The position numbers and the translations under genes are program-made. The notes beneath the pieces are model-generated. The model saw only the letters and a list, made by a program, of their open reading frames with translations, had not been told where the DNA came from and did no database searches. Below are positions 17,406-25,290 of a stretch of 47,914 bases of DNA, one piece after another. Position 1 is the first letter of the stretch, and each line of letters opens with the position of its first letter. Source of the DNA: Treponema sp. (GTDB taxonomy: Bacteria > Spirochaetota > Spirochaetia > Treponematales > Treponemataceae); contig JAFZOJ010000013.1 in the NCBI GenBank assembly GCA_017550685.1, forward strand, positions 1-47,914. The letters are read 5' to 3'.

Positions 17406-17409
17406 CATC

Positions 17410-17436
17410 GTCATCCCGAACTTGTTTCGGGATCTC
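17410..17436. repeat. Palindromic repeat (family E)
   Basis: GTCATCCCGAACTTGTTTCG plus seven bases contains ATCCCGAA-CTTG-TTCGGGAT, a hairpin. It fills the gap between the acidic gene and rsfS and ends one base before the rsfS stop codon. Related copies lie at 29233-29310. Confidence 0.8.
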
Positions 17437-17787
17437 TTATAATTCAATAACTCTACCTTTAAACCACAATTTTTCCAGATTATAGAACTCTCTTGCCTGT
17501 TCACTCATAAGGTGAATTACGATATTGCCCAGGTCAATAAGGTGCCAGTCTTCTCCATCCGGAGTTCTGCGGTTTGTAGGATGAATTTCAAGATCATTTT
17601 CCCTGATATATTCTTTAATCTGTTTGGCAAGACCCTGCTGCAAAGCCGAGCTTGTTACCGTAACAATAATAAAATAATCTGCCCAGGAATTGAGTCCGCT
17701 TATATCAATAAGGGTTACATCCCTTCCCTTTCCATCCTGCATGAGTTTTGCAATTTCTACTGCTTTCTGTTCAAATGTCTTTTCCAT
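17437..17787 (-). CDS. rsfS: Ribosomal silencing factor RsfS
   Basis: RsfS binds ribosomal protein uL14 on the 50S subunit and blocks joining with 30S under starvation. The 116-residue protein has the DUF143 signature: KGRDVTLIDISGLNSWADYF, then IIVTVTSSALQQGLAKQIKE, then DGEDWHLIDLGNIVIHLMSE and REFYNLEKLW. I chose the internal ATG (MEKTFEQKAV) because AGGT lies just upstream and the longer frame would overlap lytR. The gap to lytR is 19 bp. Association of rsfS with nadD, yqeK and an LCP gene is widely conserved. Confidence 0.93.
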   Translation of the reverse strand: MEKTFEQKAVEIAKLMQDGKGRDVTLIDISGLNSWADYFIIVTVTSSALQQGLAKQIKEYIRENDLEIHPTNRRTPDGEDWHLIDLGNIVIHLMSEQAREFYNLEKLWFKGRVIEL

Positions 17788-17806
17788 AAAAATACCTGTA
17801 AAAATT

Positions 17807-19033
17807 TTAATATGAAGCACCCGGAATTACATAAGCACCGTTAAAGTCCCGTCCAAGAATTACGGTAAAATCAACCATGCTGTCCGAAGGGCTTCCTTCT
17901 TCCATGTCGGCTGCGGCCATAATGTTTGTACAGCGGATAAGTTCTCCTACCTGCTTTGCAACAGCCTCGTTTCCTATATGATCTATGATTACAGTCTGAG
18001 CATAATCATTGGAATCTGCATTAACCGCACTAAGAACGTCGTAGCTGGCATTCTGGTACAGGGTGGCAGTGCGGCGAGCCAGACCCTGTGTCTTGGTACC
18101 GTTTTGAATCTCAAGAACGTAGATTCTGTTCGAAAGAGTTCCGTCCGTAGACATGAGCATATAAGTTGTCTGCTTTACGGCTTCCTTGATGAATTCGCTG
18201 TTGTTAAGAGGGAACAGAAGCTGCTGGGTTTCGCCGCTGCGAAGCTCTACGTTTCGGAGGGAACCGGTAATTGTCTGCTTGATGATAGATTCTGTATCAA
18301 TTTCCGAAATCTGCAGATAAAGGGTTTCTTCTTCGTAGTCTGCAAGATTTGTCTGGATACAGTCTGCATACATGCGGAAATTCTGTTCCTTGTTAAAAAT
18401 CTTAAAGCTCATATCGTGGAGGCCGGTCAAAAAGGCACCCATTACATTCTGGTATCTGTCCTGAATAGATTCTTCGGTTTCGTCCTCTTCCCTGTAGCGC
18501 AGATAAACGGCAATTTTATCTCCATCAAGGTTTACAGCACCCGAAGGCAAAAGCCAGCGTTCACCGGTTTGGGACATACAGTCTACCGGAGACGGAATGA
18601 ATACGCGCATACCGCCGAACATATCGCAAAGCTTAATAAAGTTGTCCAGCTTGATTACAGAAGTATAAGGAATGGTAATACCAAGCATTTTCTGAACTTC
18701 TGTCCTGTAGTATTCAATTCCAAGCTCGTTGTAAACCTCGTCCAGACGGTCTGTACCGCCAAGCGACTGATAAATTGCACCGGTATAGCCCGGAAGATTT
18801 ATTACGGCTGCCTTTTTGGTCGAAGTATCATAAATAATTACGTTTGAAAAAAGCGCGTCCTCGTCTTCATCCTCTACAACAAAAAGAATGCGCAAAAGAG
18901 TATCATATTCAAGGGCTTCTTCTACCTTGTTGGTCTTGAGCGAGTGCACAAAAAACATACTCAAAACAAGAACTAAAATAATGATGAGAGCAATAAAAAT
19001 AAGTCCTTTCTGTTCGTTTCTAAGCTTTTTCAT
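17807..19033 (-). CDS. LytR-CpsA-Psr (LCP) family protein with LytR_C domain
   Basis: The 408-residue protein has a basic N-terminus and one membrane segment (about residues 10-30, GLIFIALIIILVLVLSMFF). The LCP domain (about 45-230) includes AAVINLPGYTGAIY, TSVIKLDNFIKLCDMFGGMR and VYLRYREEDETEESIQDRYQ, with the conserved Arg residues of the domain. A LytR_C domain (about 310-400) follows, with YVLEIQNGTKTQGLA. LCP proteins transfer glycopolymers from lipid carriers to peptidoglycan in Gram-positives; the role in spirochaetes is not settled. A 27-bp tandem repeat lies directly before the start codon. Confidence 0.83.
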   Translation of the reverse strand: MKKLRNEQKGLIFIALIIILVLVLSMFFVHSLKTNKVEEALEYDTLLRILFVVEDEDEDALFSNVIIYDTSTKKAAVINLPGYTGAIYQSLGGTDRLDEVYNELGIEYYRTEVQKMLGITIPYTSVIKLDNFIKLCDMFGGMRVFIPSPVDCMSQTGERWLLPSGAVNLDGDKIAVYLRYREEDETEESIQDRYQNVMGAFLTGLHDMSFKIFNKEQNFRMYADCIQTNLADYEEETLYLQISEIDTESIIKQTITGSLRNVELRSGETQQLLFPLNNSEFIKEAVKQTTYMLMSTDGTLSNRIYVLEIQNGTKTQGLARRTATLYQNASYDVLSAVNADSNDYAQTVIIDHIGNEAVAKQVGELIRCTNIMAAADMEEGSPSDSMVDFTVILGRDFNGAYVIPGASY

Positions 19034-19037
19034 CTGC

Positions 19038-19146
19038 TGTGGTCCCTATAATCTTTGAGCTCTATGTGGTCCCTATAATCTTTGAGCTCTATGTGGTCCC
19101 TATAATCTTTGAGCTCTATGTGGTCCCTGAGGCTCTCGAAGGGCCC
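19038..19146. repeat. 27-bp tandem repeat (three units) joined to a family D repeat
   Basis: Three identical units start at 19038, 19065 and 19092, each with GTGGTCCCTATAATCTTTGA and GAGCTC. A fourth start at 19119 continues into the family D sequence GGTCCCTGAGGCTCTCGAAG. The array covers the yqeK stop codon (19116-19118) and reaches 5 bp from the lytR start codon, so it forms the whole yqeK-lytR junction. Confidence 0.9.
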
Positions 19147-19715
19147 TCCTTATAATATTCTATCATTTTTTGTGTATCCGGGTAAATGTCATAACCACGA
19201 TTTGTTATATATTCGTAGTTTTCCTTAAGCACTGCCGCAAGCATTCCGTCCAGCGAAAGCTTCATAAGGCGAGCTCTGTATTCGGGTGTAGACTGTGGTC
19301 GCCCCGGTTCAGTTTTGTCTGCCACAAAAAGCACCTTGCCCAGGTCGCAGATTCCAAGACAACACGAAACATGATTTGCAACAGCTTCCAGGATATCCGG
19401 GTCTGTTATGCCGAATTTCTCCTTCATTTTGACAGCTGCAGCACGCCCGTGAAGAATTGAAGGGATCTTAAGCTCAAACTCGGTTATTGGCTTACCGTCG
19501 CGGGCCGCAAGCTCCTTCATTTTATCCTTGGGCATGTCCTTGCACATATCGTGGCCAATGCCTACAAGATAACCCTTCTGCTCATCAAGTCCATAACGGC
19601 GGCAAAGGTCTACGCACATTTCTGCCACCCGCACCGAATGCTCATACCGTGCAGGCTTTACATGCGCCTCCGTATAGTCCCTGATCTTCTCTATCAAAGT
19701 ATCGTAGTCCATCAT
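19116..19715 (-). CDS. yqeK: YqeK-like HD-domain hydrolase
   Basis: The 199-residue protein is a YqeK-type HD hydrolase. His in YEHSVRVAEMCVDLCRRYG and the HD of VGIGHDMCKDMP supply metal ligands, followed by ILHGRAAAVKMKEKFGI and VANHVSC. The family hydrolyses Ap4A symmetrically and usually lies next to nadD, as here. The frame opens with ATGATG and the first ATG overlaps the nadD stop by 4 bp. The last residues (GPSRASGTT) are encoded by a family D repeat that gives the gene its stop codon, so the native C-terminus probably ended near EYYKE. Confidence 0.9.
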   Translation of the reverse strand: MMDYDTLIEKIRDYTEAHVKPARYEHSVRVAEMCVDLCRRYGLDEQKGYLVGIGHDMCKDMPKDKMKELAARDGKPITEFELKIPSILHGRAAAVKMKEKFGITDPDILEAVANHVSCCLGICDLGKVLFVADKTEPGRPQSTPEYRARLMKLSLDGMLAAVLKENYEYITNRGYDIYPDTQKMIEYYKEGPSRASGTT

Positions 19716-20413
19716 TTTGGGGTCCCTGAGGCACTCGAAGGGCCATACAATCCATTGTCATTTATATATTCATACACCGCCTGCGGCACCAGATAGCGGT
19801 AGCTTTTGCCTGCTGCTATTCGGGTACGAATTTCTGTAGAAGAAACCGGCAGCATAGGATTTTCTATATAAATGTGCGGATATGCAAAGTTGTCGCGGTC
19901 AAACTTTACCGCAAAGTCTCCCCTGTAGTTTCCGCTCGGCTTGTTCTGCACCGAGTTTTCCGGAGTATACAAAGCCTTTTCCAAAGCACCAATGTCCGGG
20001 TAGCGGTGAACAATAATCAGGTCTGCAAGCTCCGAAACCTTCTGCGGGTTACGCCACTTGTCAAATTCAGCCGCAACCTCATCTCCCATTACAAAGGCAA
20101 GCTTACCGTCCAGCTGTCCTGAATATTTATTTGTCAAAAACTCCAGCGTGTCCGAAGTATACGAAACTCCACCACGGTCAAATTCACAGGTTTCTGCTTC
20201 AAAACGTCCGTCGGCAATAGAAGCACAAAAGGCCTGAACCATTTCCAGACGCTGCTGAGAAGTTACCGTACCACCCAGAACCTTGTGCGGTGTAATAAAG
20301 GTAGGCACAAAAAGCACCTTGTCGTAGCCAAGCTCTGTAATGATTGTATCTGCAAGCATTGCATGCCCGATATGAAGAGGATTAAAGCTGCCGCCAAATA
20401 CTGCTATTTTCAT
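19712..20413 (-). CDS. nadD: Nicotinate-nucleotide adenylyltransferase
   Basis: NadD adenylates nicotinate mononucleotide in NAD synthesis. The N-terminal nucleotidyltransferase signature is VFGGSFNPLHIGHAMLAD, and LPVSSTEIRTRIAAGKS is the C-terminal ISSTxIR motif of the family. The length of 233 residues is slightly long. The last ten residues (GPSSASGTPK) come from a family D repeat that runs into the start of yqeK; typical NadD proteins end near the GLY just before this tail. The start overlaps the obg stop by 4 bp. It is part of a tight obg-nadD-yqeK unit. Confidence 0.95.
   Translation of the reverse strand: MKIAVFGGSFNPLHIGHAMLADTIITELGYDKVLFVPTFITPHKVLGGTVTSQQRLEMVQAFCASIADGRFEAETCEFDRGGVSYTSDTLEFLTNKYSGQLDGKLAFVMGDEVAAEFDKWRNPQKVSELADLIIVHRYPDIGALEKALYTPENSVQNKPSGNYRGDFAVKFDRDNFAYPHIYIENPMLPVSSTEIRTRIAAGKSYRYLVPQAVYEYINDNGLYGPSSASGTPK
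19719..19744. repeat. Palindromic repeat (family D) at the end of nadD
   Basis: GGGGTCCCTGAGGCACTCGA plus six bases matches the copy at the end of the adjacent yqeK gene. It is translated as the NadD tail GPSSASGTP and ends 4 bp from the yqeK start codon. Confidence 0.85.
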
Positions 20414-21549
20414 GACTCACTTCCCGGGTACTGGATGTTTTCATCGTCATCGTCAATCCAGGCAGAGTTCTTAAAATGAGAATCTTCGCCGGCACCAAAG
20501 CTGTCTGCTTTTGTCTGATCCTCCGGTCCCTGGTTGCGTTTTTCCTGTTTACTTACAAGCTCCATAATCTGATGCTGGGCATCCTTCATTCCGCGTCCTG
20601 TGTGAACCGAAACAGGAATTACAACAGTGTCTGGTTCTGCACTACGGATTTTATTCTGAACTTCTACAGCTCTGTCAAAAGCACCTTCCACATCAATCTT
20701 GTTACAAAGAACAATGCGGGGTTTTTCAAGCAGGCTGTCAGAATAGTTTGCAAGCTCGTTGCAAAGAGTGTCATAAGCCGTAAGATAATTGTCGTCCGAG
20801 CAGTCAATCATAAAAATAAGACAGGCTGTTCGGGTAATATGCTTAAGGAATGTATCGCCAAGGCCTAATCCTTCGCTGGCCCCTTCGATAATTCCCGGAA
20901 TATCTGCAATGATAATGTCGCTTTCGTCGTCTACGCGCAGTACACCAAGATTTGGAATAATGGTTGTAAAAGGATAAGGCGCAATTTTTGGACGTGCGTT
21001 TGTAAAGAAAGTAAGAAGGCTTGATTTTCCGGCATTAGGAAATCCTACAAGACCGGCATCTGCCATAATGGAAAGCTCCAGCTTAAGGAACCTTGTTTCG
21101 CCTCGCTGACCGGGATTAGCCTGACGCGGAGCCTGATTTGTAGAAGACTTAAAATGAACGTTTCCCCAGCCGCCGTTACCGCCTTTTAAGAAGGTAAAGC
21201 TTTCGTCACCCTTGACAGTAGAAAAGTCATAGATAATTTCTTCGGTTTCGGCATCGCGGATTGTTGTACCCGGAGGTACCGGAATAACACAGTCTTCTCC
21301 GTCGGCACCATAACGGTTCCAGCCCTGCCCGTCTCCACCATTGCGTGCCTTAAAACAGTGCTGATGACGAAGCTTGGCAAGGGTACGCAGGTTTCGCTTT
21401 ACAGTAAAAATAATGTCACCGCCCTTACCGCCGTCTCCACCGTTAGGACCACCATGAGGAACATATTTTTCGCGCCTGAACGCAATACAGCCGTTACCGC
21501 CGTTGCCCGAGCGCACTTCTATAGTTGCTTCATCTGCAAAACCTATCAT
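20410..21549 (-). CDS. obg: GTPase Obg/CgtA
   Basis: Obg is a GTPase involved in 50S assembly and stress control. The Obg fold (residues 1-158) shows FRREKYVPHGGPNGGDGGKG and other Gly-rich strands. The G domain follows with GFPNAGKSSLLTFFTNARPK (G1), PFTTIIPNLGVL (G2), DIPGIIEGASEGLGLG (G3) and LCNKIDV (G4). The C-terminal 40 residues are acidic and variable. The 379-residue length is normal. The ribosome site GGGAG lies 7 nt upstream. It lies downstream of rplU-rpmA, the usual order, but a terminator and two repeats separate it from rpmA here. Confidence 0.97.
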   Translation of the reverse strand: MIGFADEATIEVRSGNGGNGCIAFRREKYVPHGGPNGGDGGKGGDIIFTVKRNLRTLAKLRHQHCFKARNGGDGQGWNRYGADGEDCVIPVPPGTTIRDAETEEIIYDFSTVKGDESFTFLKGGNGGWGNVHFKSSTNQAPRQANPGQRGETRFLKLELSIMADAGLVGFPNAGKSSLLTFFTNARPKIAPYPFTTIIPNLGVLRVDDESDIIIADIPGIIEGASEGLGLGDTFLKHITRTACLIFMIDCSDDNYLTAYDTLCNELANYSDSLLEKPRIVLCNKIDVEGAFDRAVEVQNKIRSAEPDTVVIPVSVHTGRGMKDAQHQIMELVSKQEKRNQGPEDQTKADSFGAGEDSHFKNSAWIDDDDENIQYPGSES

Positions 21550-21561
21550 CTATACTCCCGC

Positions 21562-21616
21562 GGTGGTTGAGCCTGTCGAAACCACCTGTCATTGTCGGGC
21601 TTGACCCGACAATCTC
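21562..21616. repeat. Adjacent family D and family B palindromes upstream of obg
   Basis: GGTGGTTGAGCCTGTCGAAA and CCACC (21562-21586) form a hairpin and are directly followed by TGTCATTGTCGGGCTTGACC and ten more bases (21587-21616), a family B copy. Together with the rpmA terminator they fill the obg-rpmA gap. Confidence 0.85.
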
Positions 21617-21650
21617 AAAAAAAATGCCCGGCACTTTTTCACCGGGCATT
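21617..21650 (-). terminator. Terminator after rpmA
   Basis: On the minus strand, AATGCCCGG, a 10-nt loop (TGAAAAAGTG), CCGGGCATT and a run of eight T form a strong hairpin 21 bp after the rpmA stop. Its position suggests rplU-rpmA is mostly transcribed apart from obg. Confidence 0.88.
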
Positions 21651-21671
21651 CTCATTCAGCGAGCGCTGAAC

Positions 21672-21926
21672 TTATTTTGCAGCTTCTACAGAAACAATTT
21701 TGTGATTGTTTCTTTCACCAAAAACTACTTTTCCGTCTGCTGTAGCAAACAGGCTGTCATCTCCGGCCTTCATAACATTTGCTCCAGGATAGAATTTTGT
21801 TCCGCGCTGCTTTACGATGATTGAACCTGCAGTAACAGATTCACCAGCATATCTTTTTACGCCCAAACTCTTAGGATTCGGATCGCGTCCGTTTTTAGCA
21901 CCAGATCCACCACGTGTTCTTCCCAT
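21672..21926 (-). CDS. rpmA: Ribosomal protein bL27
   Basis: The 84-residue protein has the bL27 sequence [19 protein letters not shown] and [20 protein letters not shown]. Its N-terminal tail reaches the peptidyl-transferase centre of the 50S subunit. It begins MGRTRGGSG, without the cleavable N-terminal extension typical of many Firmicutes. The ribosome site AAGGAG lies 7 nt before the ATG. It follows rplU by 16 bp. Confidence 0.97.
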   Translation of the reverse strand: MGRTRGGSGAKNGRDPNPKSLGVKRYAGESVTAGSIIVKQRGTKFYPGANVMKAGDDSLFATADGKVVFGERNNHKIVSVEAAK

Positions 21927-21942
21927 AGTAATCTCCTTTTAA

Positions 21943-22257
21943 TTAAGCCAGGGTGATAGACTCAACACGTACCTTTGTGTACTGCTGTCTATGACCAATC
22001 AAGCGATGATAATCTTTCTTAGACTTGTATTTGAAAACCAAAACTTTCTTATCACGGAAAGAATCTTCTACAACTACAGTTACCTTTGCACCCTTAACAT
22101 AAGGAGTTCCTACACTGATTTTGTCACCGTCGCTTACCAAAAGAACGGTATCAATGTCAATCTTAGTACCTTTTTCGGCATCAAGCTTATCTACTGTAAG
22201 GACAACATCTTTTTCTGCTTTGTACTGCTTGCCCTTAAATTCAATAGTTGCGTACAT
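21943..22257 (-). CDS. rplU: Ribosomal protein bL21
   Basis: The 104-residue protein starts MYATIEFKGKQYKAEKDVVL and ends with KVLVFKYKSKKDYHRLIGHR, the bL21 signature that binds 23S rRNA. It is the first gene of the rplU-rpmA pair and is preceded by a leader of about 150 nt with pairing segments, as in ribosomal-protein operons with feedback control. The ribosome site GAGGT lies 7 nt before the ATG. Confidence 0.97.
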   Translation of the reverse strand: MYATIEFKGKQYKAEKDVVLTVDKLDAEKGTKIDIDTVLLVSDGDKISVGTPYVKGAKVTVVVEDSFRDKKVLVFKYKSKKDYHRLIGHRQQYTKVRVESITLA

Positions 22258-22408
22258 AAAATACCTCTATTAAAATAATCGTTTTACAATCGCCCGATGC
22301 AGCGGAATAAGGAAACAGTATCCGTCCTGCAAAAGACTGGCAGTTAGACCGCGCGCCGCAACGTAAAACGGGGATTAAACGCCGGTACACCCAAAGTCTA
22401 AATACGTA
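22258..22408 (-). promoter_or_regulatory. Structured leader of rplU-rpmA (possible L21-type autoregulatory leader)
   Basis: Between the promoter and the rplU start codon lie about 150 nt without a reading frame. On the minus strand the leader contains a hairpin, GCAGGACGGA pairing with TCCGCTGC across a two-base bulge, and the GC-rich segment GCGGCGCGCGGTC. A leader before rplU is a known class in some bacteria, but I could not match it to that model by eye. Confidence 0.5.
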
Positions 22409-22414
22409 TCAAAA

Positions 22415-22443
22415 AATATATCAGAAATATGATTTTTGTTCAA
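22415..22443 (-). promoter_or_regulatory. Promoter of the rplU-rpmA operon
   Basis: On the minus strand, TTGAAC (22438-22443), a 17-bp spacer and TATATT (22415-22420) match the housekeeping promoter pattern and start a transcript about 150 nt before rplU. Confidence 0.75.
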
Positions 22444-22488
22444 TAGTCTACCTAAGTTATAGAACTTACCATAAAAGATGATAAAATA

Positions 22489-23763
22489 CTAATTCTTTAA
22501 ACAACCAATCGGAACAACAAGTACACCATCGTCTCTTTTATATGCATATTGACCAACACCAGTCAAAACCATTAAGAAAGAAGGGTCTTTCATTTTTGCA
22601 GTATCAATTTTTCCAGCAAGTTTCTTTAAGTTTTCAGCTCCCTCGTTAATAAGATCATCTCCACCAAGTTTAATTTCAATAAGACCATATTTTCCGTTTC
22701 TTAAATGAACAACCGCATCACATTCAAGATTTGTATTATCGCGATAATGAAAAACAGAACCATTTAGACTTTCAGCAAATACACGTAAATCCCGAACACA
22801 AAGAGTCTCAAAGAAAAGACCATAGGTATTTAAATCATTAAGTAAATCTTCTGGACCAACACCAAGACTTGCGGCTGCAATAGAAGGATCAACGAAATAA
22901 CGTGTATCGGAAGACCTTATTGCTGATTTTGAACGGAGATTAGGATTCCAGGCAGCCATATCTTCAATTACAAAAATCTTTTTCAAAGCATCTATATATG
23001 AATGAACAGTATCTTCATTAACACTTGATGAATCATTTGCAAGGATGTCTTTTGCTATAACAGTATTTGCAATCTGCGCTCCCTGATTTCTTGCAAATGA
23101 ACGCATAATCCTTCTAACACGTTCTTCGTTTTTATTGTTTCCATCAGCCCTATTTATATCAGATTTTACAACACCGTCATAATAATCAAACGCCTGTTGT
23201 AAAGCCGGTTTTTCGGTTAAATTAATTGCCCCTGGCCAACCTCCGCGACATATCAGGAAAGCAAGCTTTTCTATATCATTCTTGTTTTCACCATCAATAT
23301 TCAGATTTCCTTTGAACAATTCTTCTAAACTTATTTCACCACTTGAATCACCTGATTCAAACAAACTCATTGGCCTCATCATAAGCCATGAAAAACGGCC
23401 TGTACCAGAATGAGTAATTTCCTGGGTATCAGCAGGAACAGCAGAACCGGTAAGAATAAACTGTCCCATCTTATCACGCTGATCAACTTCATATCTTATT
23501 GTATCCCAAAGAGTTGGAGCCAGCTGCCATTCATCAATAAGCCGTGGAGTATCACCTTTTAAAAGTCGTAATGGATTTATTTTTGCCAGATTTAAATTTT
23601 GTTCTTTCTCTAATGGATTATCCATATGCAAAAAACTTGCAGCTTTCTGTTTTGCAGTAGTTGTTTTTCCACACCATTTAGGTCCTTCAATAAGAACTGC
23701 ACCTTTTGCTTCGAGTTTATTCTGCAGGATTACATCAACAATTCGTTTTCTATATTCACTCAT
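22489..23763 (-). CDS. AAA+ ATPase with DUF4143 domain (copy 1)
   Basis: The 424-residue protein has a Walker A motif, LIEGPKWCGKTTTAKQKA (near residues 24-41), a Walker B-like PRLIDEWQLAPTLWD and the sensor-like FILTGSAVP. A winged-helix region follows in the middle (IAKDILANDSSSVNEDTVHS). The C-terminal DUF4143 part has a PD-(D/E)xK-like pattern, NLECDAVVHLRNGKYGLIEI and then KLGG. This ATPase family is common in gut bacteria and archaea, and its substrate is unknown. The start codon lies 6 nt after a GATAAT box, so the mRNA is probably leaderless. Five direct repeats of 23-25 bp lie directly upstream. A second, divergent member of the family lies at 26822. Confidence 0.85.
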   Translation of the reverse strand: MSEYRKRIVDVILQNKLEAKGAVLIEGPKWCGKTTTAKQKAASFLHMDNPLEKEQNLNLAKINPLRLLKGDTPRLIDEWQLAPTLWDTIRYEVDQRDKMGQFILTGSAVPADTQEITHSGTGRFSWLMMRPMSLFESGDSSGEISLEELFKGNLNIDGENKNDIEKLAFLICRGGWPGAINLTEKPALQQAFDYYDGVVKSDINRADGNNKNEERVRRIMRSFARNQGAQIANTVIAKDILANDSSSVNEDTVHSYIDALKKIFVIEDMAAWNPNLRSKSAIRSSDTRYFVDPSIAAASLGVGPEDLLNDLNTYGLFFETLCVRDLRVFAESLNGSVFHYRDNTNLECDAVVHLRNGKYGLIEIKLGGDDLINEGAENLKKLAGKIDTAKMKDPSFLMVLTGVGQYAYKRDDGVLVVPIGCLKN

Positions 23764-23769
23764 ATTTCT

Positions 23770-23797
23770 ATTATCGCATTTTTCGGCGTTTTGTAAA
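23770..23797 (-). promoter_or_regulatory. Promoter of ATPase 1, -35 box inside the repeat array
   Basis: On the minus strand, TTTACA (23792-23797), a 16-bp spacer and GATAAT (23770-23775). The -35 box is part of the repeat unit nearest the gene. The ATG begins 6 nt after the -10 box. Confidence 0.65.
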
Positions 23798-23889
23798 GAT
23801 ATTTTTCGGCGTTTTGTAACATTTTTTTTCGGCGTTTTGTAACAATTTTTTTTTCGGCTTTTTTTAACAATTTTTTTTTCGGCGTTAGG
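23779..23889 (-). repeat. Five direct repeats upstream of ATPase 1 (23-25 bp period)
   Basis: The core TTTTTCGGCG (plus strand) recurs with CGGC at 23784, 23807, 23830, 23855 and 23880, a period of 23, 23, 25 and 25 bp. The first three units continue as TTTTGTAA and the two distal ones are decayed. On the minus strand each unit reads TTACAAAACGCCGAAAAA. The array overlaps the promoter, so it is probably an operator. Confidence 0.9.
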
Positions 23890-24025
23890 ATTTAATTTTT
23901 TAAACTTTTTTCCAATTTTTTTGTAATAACCCCCACTTTTTTTTGAATACTATATATAGGAAATTCACTTTTCTGCCGGGGCGGTATGCTCTGAGCAATT
24001 TAATCACATTAAGGGGAAAACAATT

Positions 24026-24907
24026 ATGGAAAGTTTAATTGTTGAAAACCATCAGCCGGAACACAAAGACAGACTTTTTAAGTATATCTTTGGAAAAGAT
24101 TCAGAAAAGAGCAAAAAGTGGCGGCTTCAGTTGTATAATGCATTAAACGGGACTAATTACAAAGATCCAGATGCACTTGAACTGAACACAATTGAAAATG
24201 TTATTTACATTACAATGCATAATGATATTTCGTTTTTGGTAGATTCCCAGATGACTTTGTATGAACAGCAAAGCTCCTGGAATCCCAACATGCCCTTGCG
24301 TGGACTTTTGTATTTTTCACAACTCTATCAGATTTACCTTAATCAAAACAAAAGGAGTCTTATGCGAAGTCAACTTATAAAGATACCTACTCCAAAGTTT
24401 GTTGTATTTTACAACGGAATTAAGGATGACCCCGAAAGCTGGAAGTTAAAGCTGTCAACATCATTTGAACATCATGATAACAGTGGAGATTTTGAATGGA
24501 CTGCAAACGTAATAAACATGAGCCCTGAACACAACAAAACACTTCACAAAAACTGTAAACCGTTATATCATTACATTAGTTTTGTTTACCGGATTAAGAA
24601 AAATATCAAAGACGGTATGTCTAAAGATAAGGCGATTGAAGAAGCCGTTGATTTTGCAATTAAAGAAAACTTTCTTGACGGATTTTTCAAAACCCAGAGA
24701 GCGGAGATTATTGGAATGATTCTGACAGAATATAACGAAGAACTAATCCACAAAAACTGGCATGAAGATGGATATATAGAAGGTCATGATGATGGTCGCA
24801 ATGAAAAAGCCGAAGAAGATGCCAAAAACTTTAAGGCCAAAGGCATCGACATTCATTTAATTGCAGAATGCACTGGGCTTTCTGTTGAAAAAGTTCAGAA
24901 GTTATAA
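24026..24907 (+). CDS. Rpn family PD-(D/E)xK nuclease / transposase-like protein
   Basis: The 293-residue protein matches the Rpn (recombination-promoting nuclease) or PDDEXK-transposase group. HKDRLFKYIFG opens it, then FLVDSQMTLYEQQSSWNPNM and PLRGLLYFSQLYQIYL carry the conserved catalytic-type Asp and Gln, and PKFVVFYNGIKDDP follows. The C-terminus ends in AKGIDIHLIAECTGLSVEKV, the small helix-turn-helix-like tail typical of the family. Rpn proteins cut DNA and promote RecA-independent recombination in E. coli. The ribosome site AAGGGG lies 9 nt before the ATG. Remnants of related genes follow directly. Confidence 0.82.
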   Translation: MESLIVENHQPEHKDRLFKYIFGKDSEKSKKWRLQLYNALNGTNYKDPDALELNTIENVIYITMHNDISFLVDSQMTLYEQQSSWNPNMPLRGLLYFSQLYQIYLNQNKRSLMRSQLIKIPTPKFVVFYNGIKDDPESWKLKLSTSFEHHDNSGDFEWTANVINMSPEHNKTLHKNCKPLYHYISFVYRIKKNIKDGMSKDKAIEEAVDFAIKENFLDGFFKTQRAEIIGMILTEYNEELIHKNWHEDGYIEGHDDGRNEKAEEDAKNFKAKGIDIHLIAECTGLSVEKVQKL

Positions 24908-24960
24908 AACACACAAAAAAGGCCGCATACCTTGACAGGAAATCACGGGAGGTCATTAAC

Positions 24961-25158
24961 ATGCTCTGTGCAAAATACGATTATAAAATGGATATTGCTG
25001 TAAAGAAGCAGGAAGCTTTTGAAGATGGACAAGAGGCTAAAGCCATAGAAGATGCAATTATTTTAGTTAATGATTTTAATGCCACACCAGAGCTTGCAGC
25101 ACAAAAAATGAATGCACCTCTCGACAAAGTAATTAAAGCATTGGAGAATGCAAATTAG
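24961..25158 (+). pseudogene. Remnant of a second Rpn-like gene (C-terminal part)
   Basis: A 65-codon frame (MLCAKYDYKMDIAVKKQEAF, then EDGQEAKAIEDA) resembles the middle and end of Rpn proteins, including the MDIAVKKQEAFEDG stretch before the tail and a final helix-turn-helix-like part (ATPELAAQKMNAPLDKVIKA). The nuclease domain is missing. A GGGAGGT ribosome site lies 6 nt before the ATG, so it may still be translated as a small protein. Confidence 0.55.
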
Positions 25159-25173
25159 TCATTAGGTATAGAA

Positions 25174-25290
25174 ATGGCAAGTAGAATTGTAGAAGAATAT
25201 GGCGATAAAAGAGCTGCAGAAGCGTTACAACAAGGCTTACATAATTGCAGAATGTATCGGGCTTTCTGTTGAAGAGGTTCAGAAGTTATA
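25174..25290 (+). pseudogene. Frameshifted remnant of an Rpn C-terminus
   Basis: The end (about 25238-25290) encodes IIAECIGLSVEEVQKL and a stop, almost the same as the end of the intact gene (LIAECTGLSVEKVQKL), and the DNA matches closely too. The upstream part (MASRIVEEYGDKRAAEALQQ) is in another frame, so the remnant is broken. With the previous fragment it accounts for the 24908-25290 gap. Confidence 0.65.

Noticed and set aside
17978..18847. 289-codon plus-strand open frame opposite the LCP gene
   Set aside because: The minus-strand frame has clear LCP motifs; this frame has none and no ribosome site.
19038..19146. Tandem array as a small CRISPR
   Set aside because: The units are contiguous 27-bp repeats with no spacers, and no cas gene is present.
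23779..23889. ATPase 1 repeats as CRISPR or simple low-complexity DNA
   Set aside because: The spacing is too short for spacers, and the regular CGGC core at 23-25 bp steps is more than a T-rich bias.
24026..24907. Insertion sequence with terminal inverted repeats around the Rpn gene
   Set aside because: GGTATGC occurs in inverse orientation on both sides, but the match is only about seven bases and no target duplication is visible.
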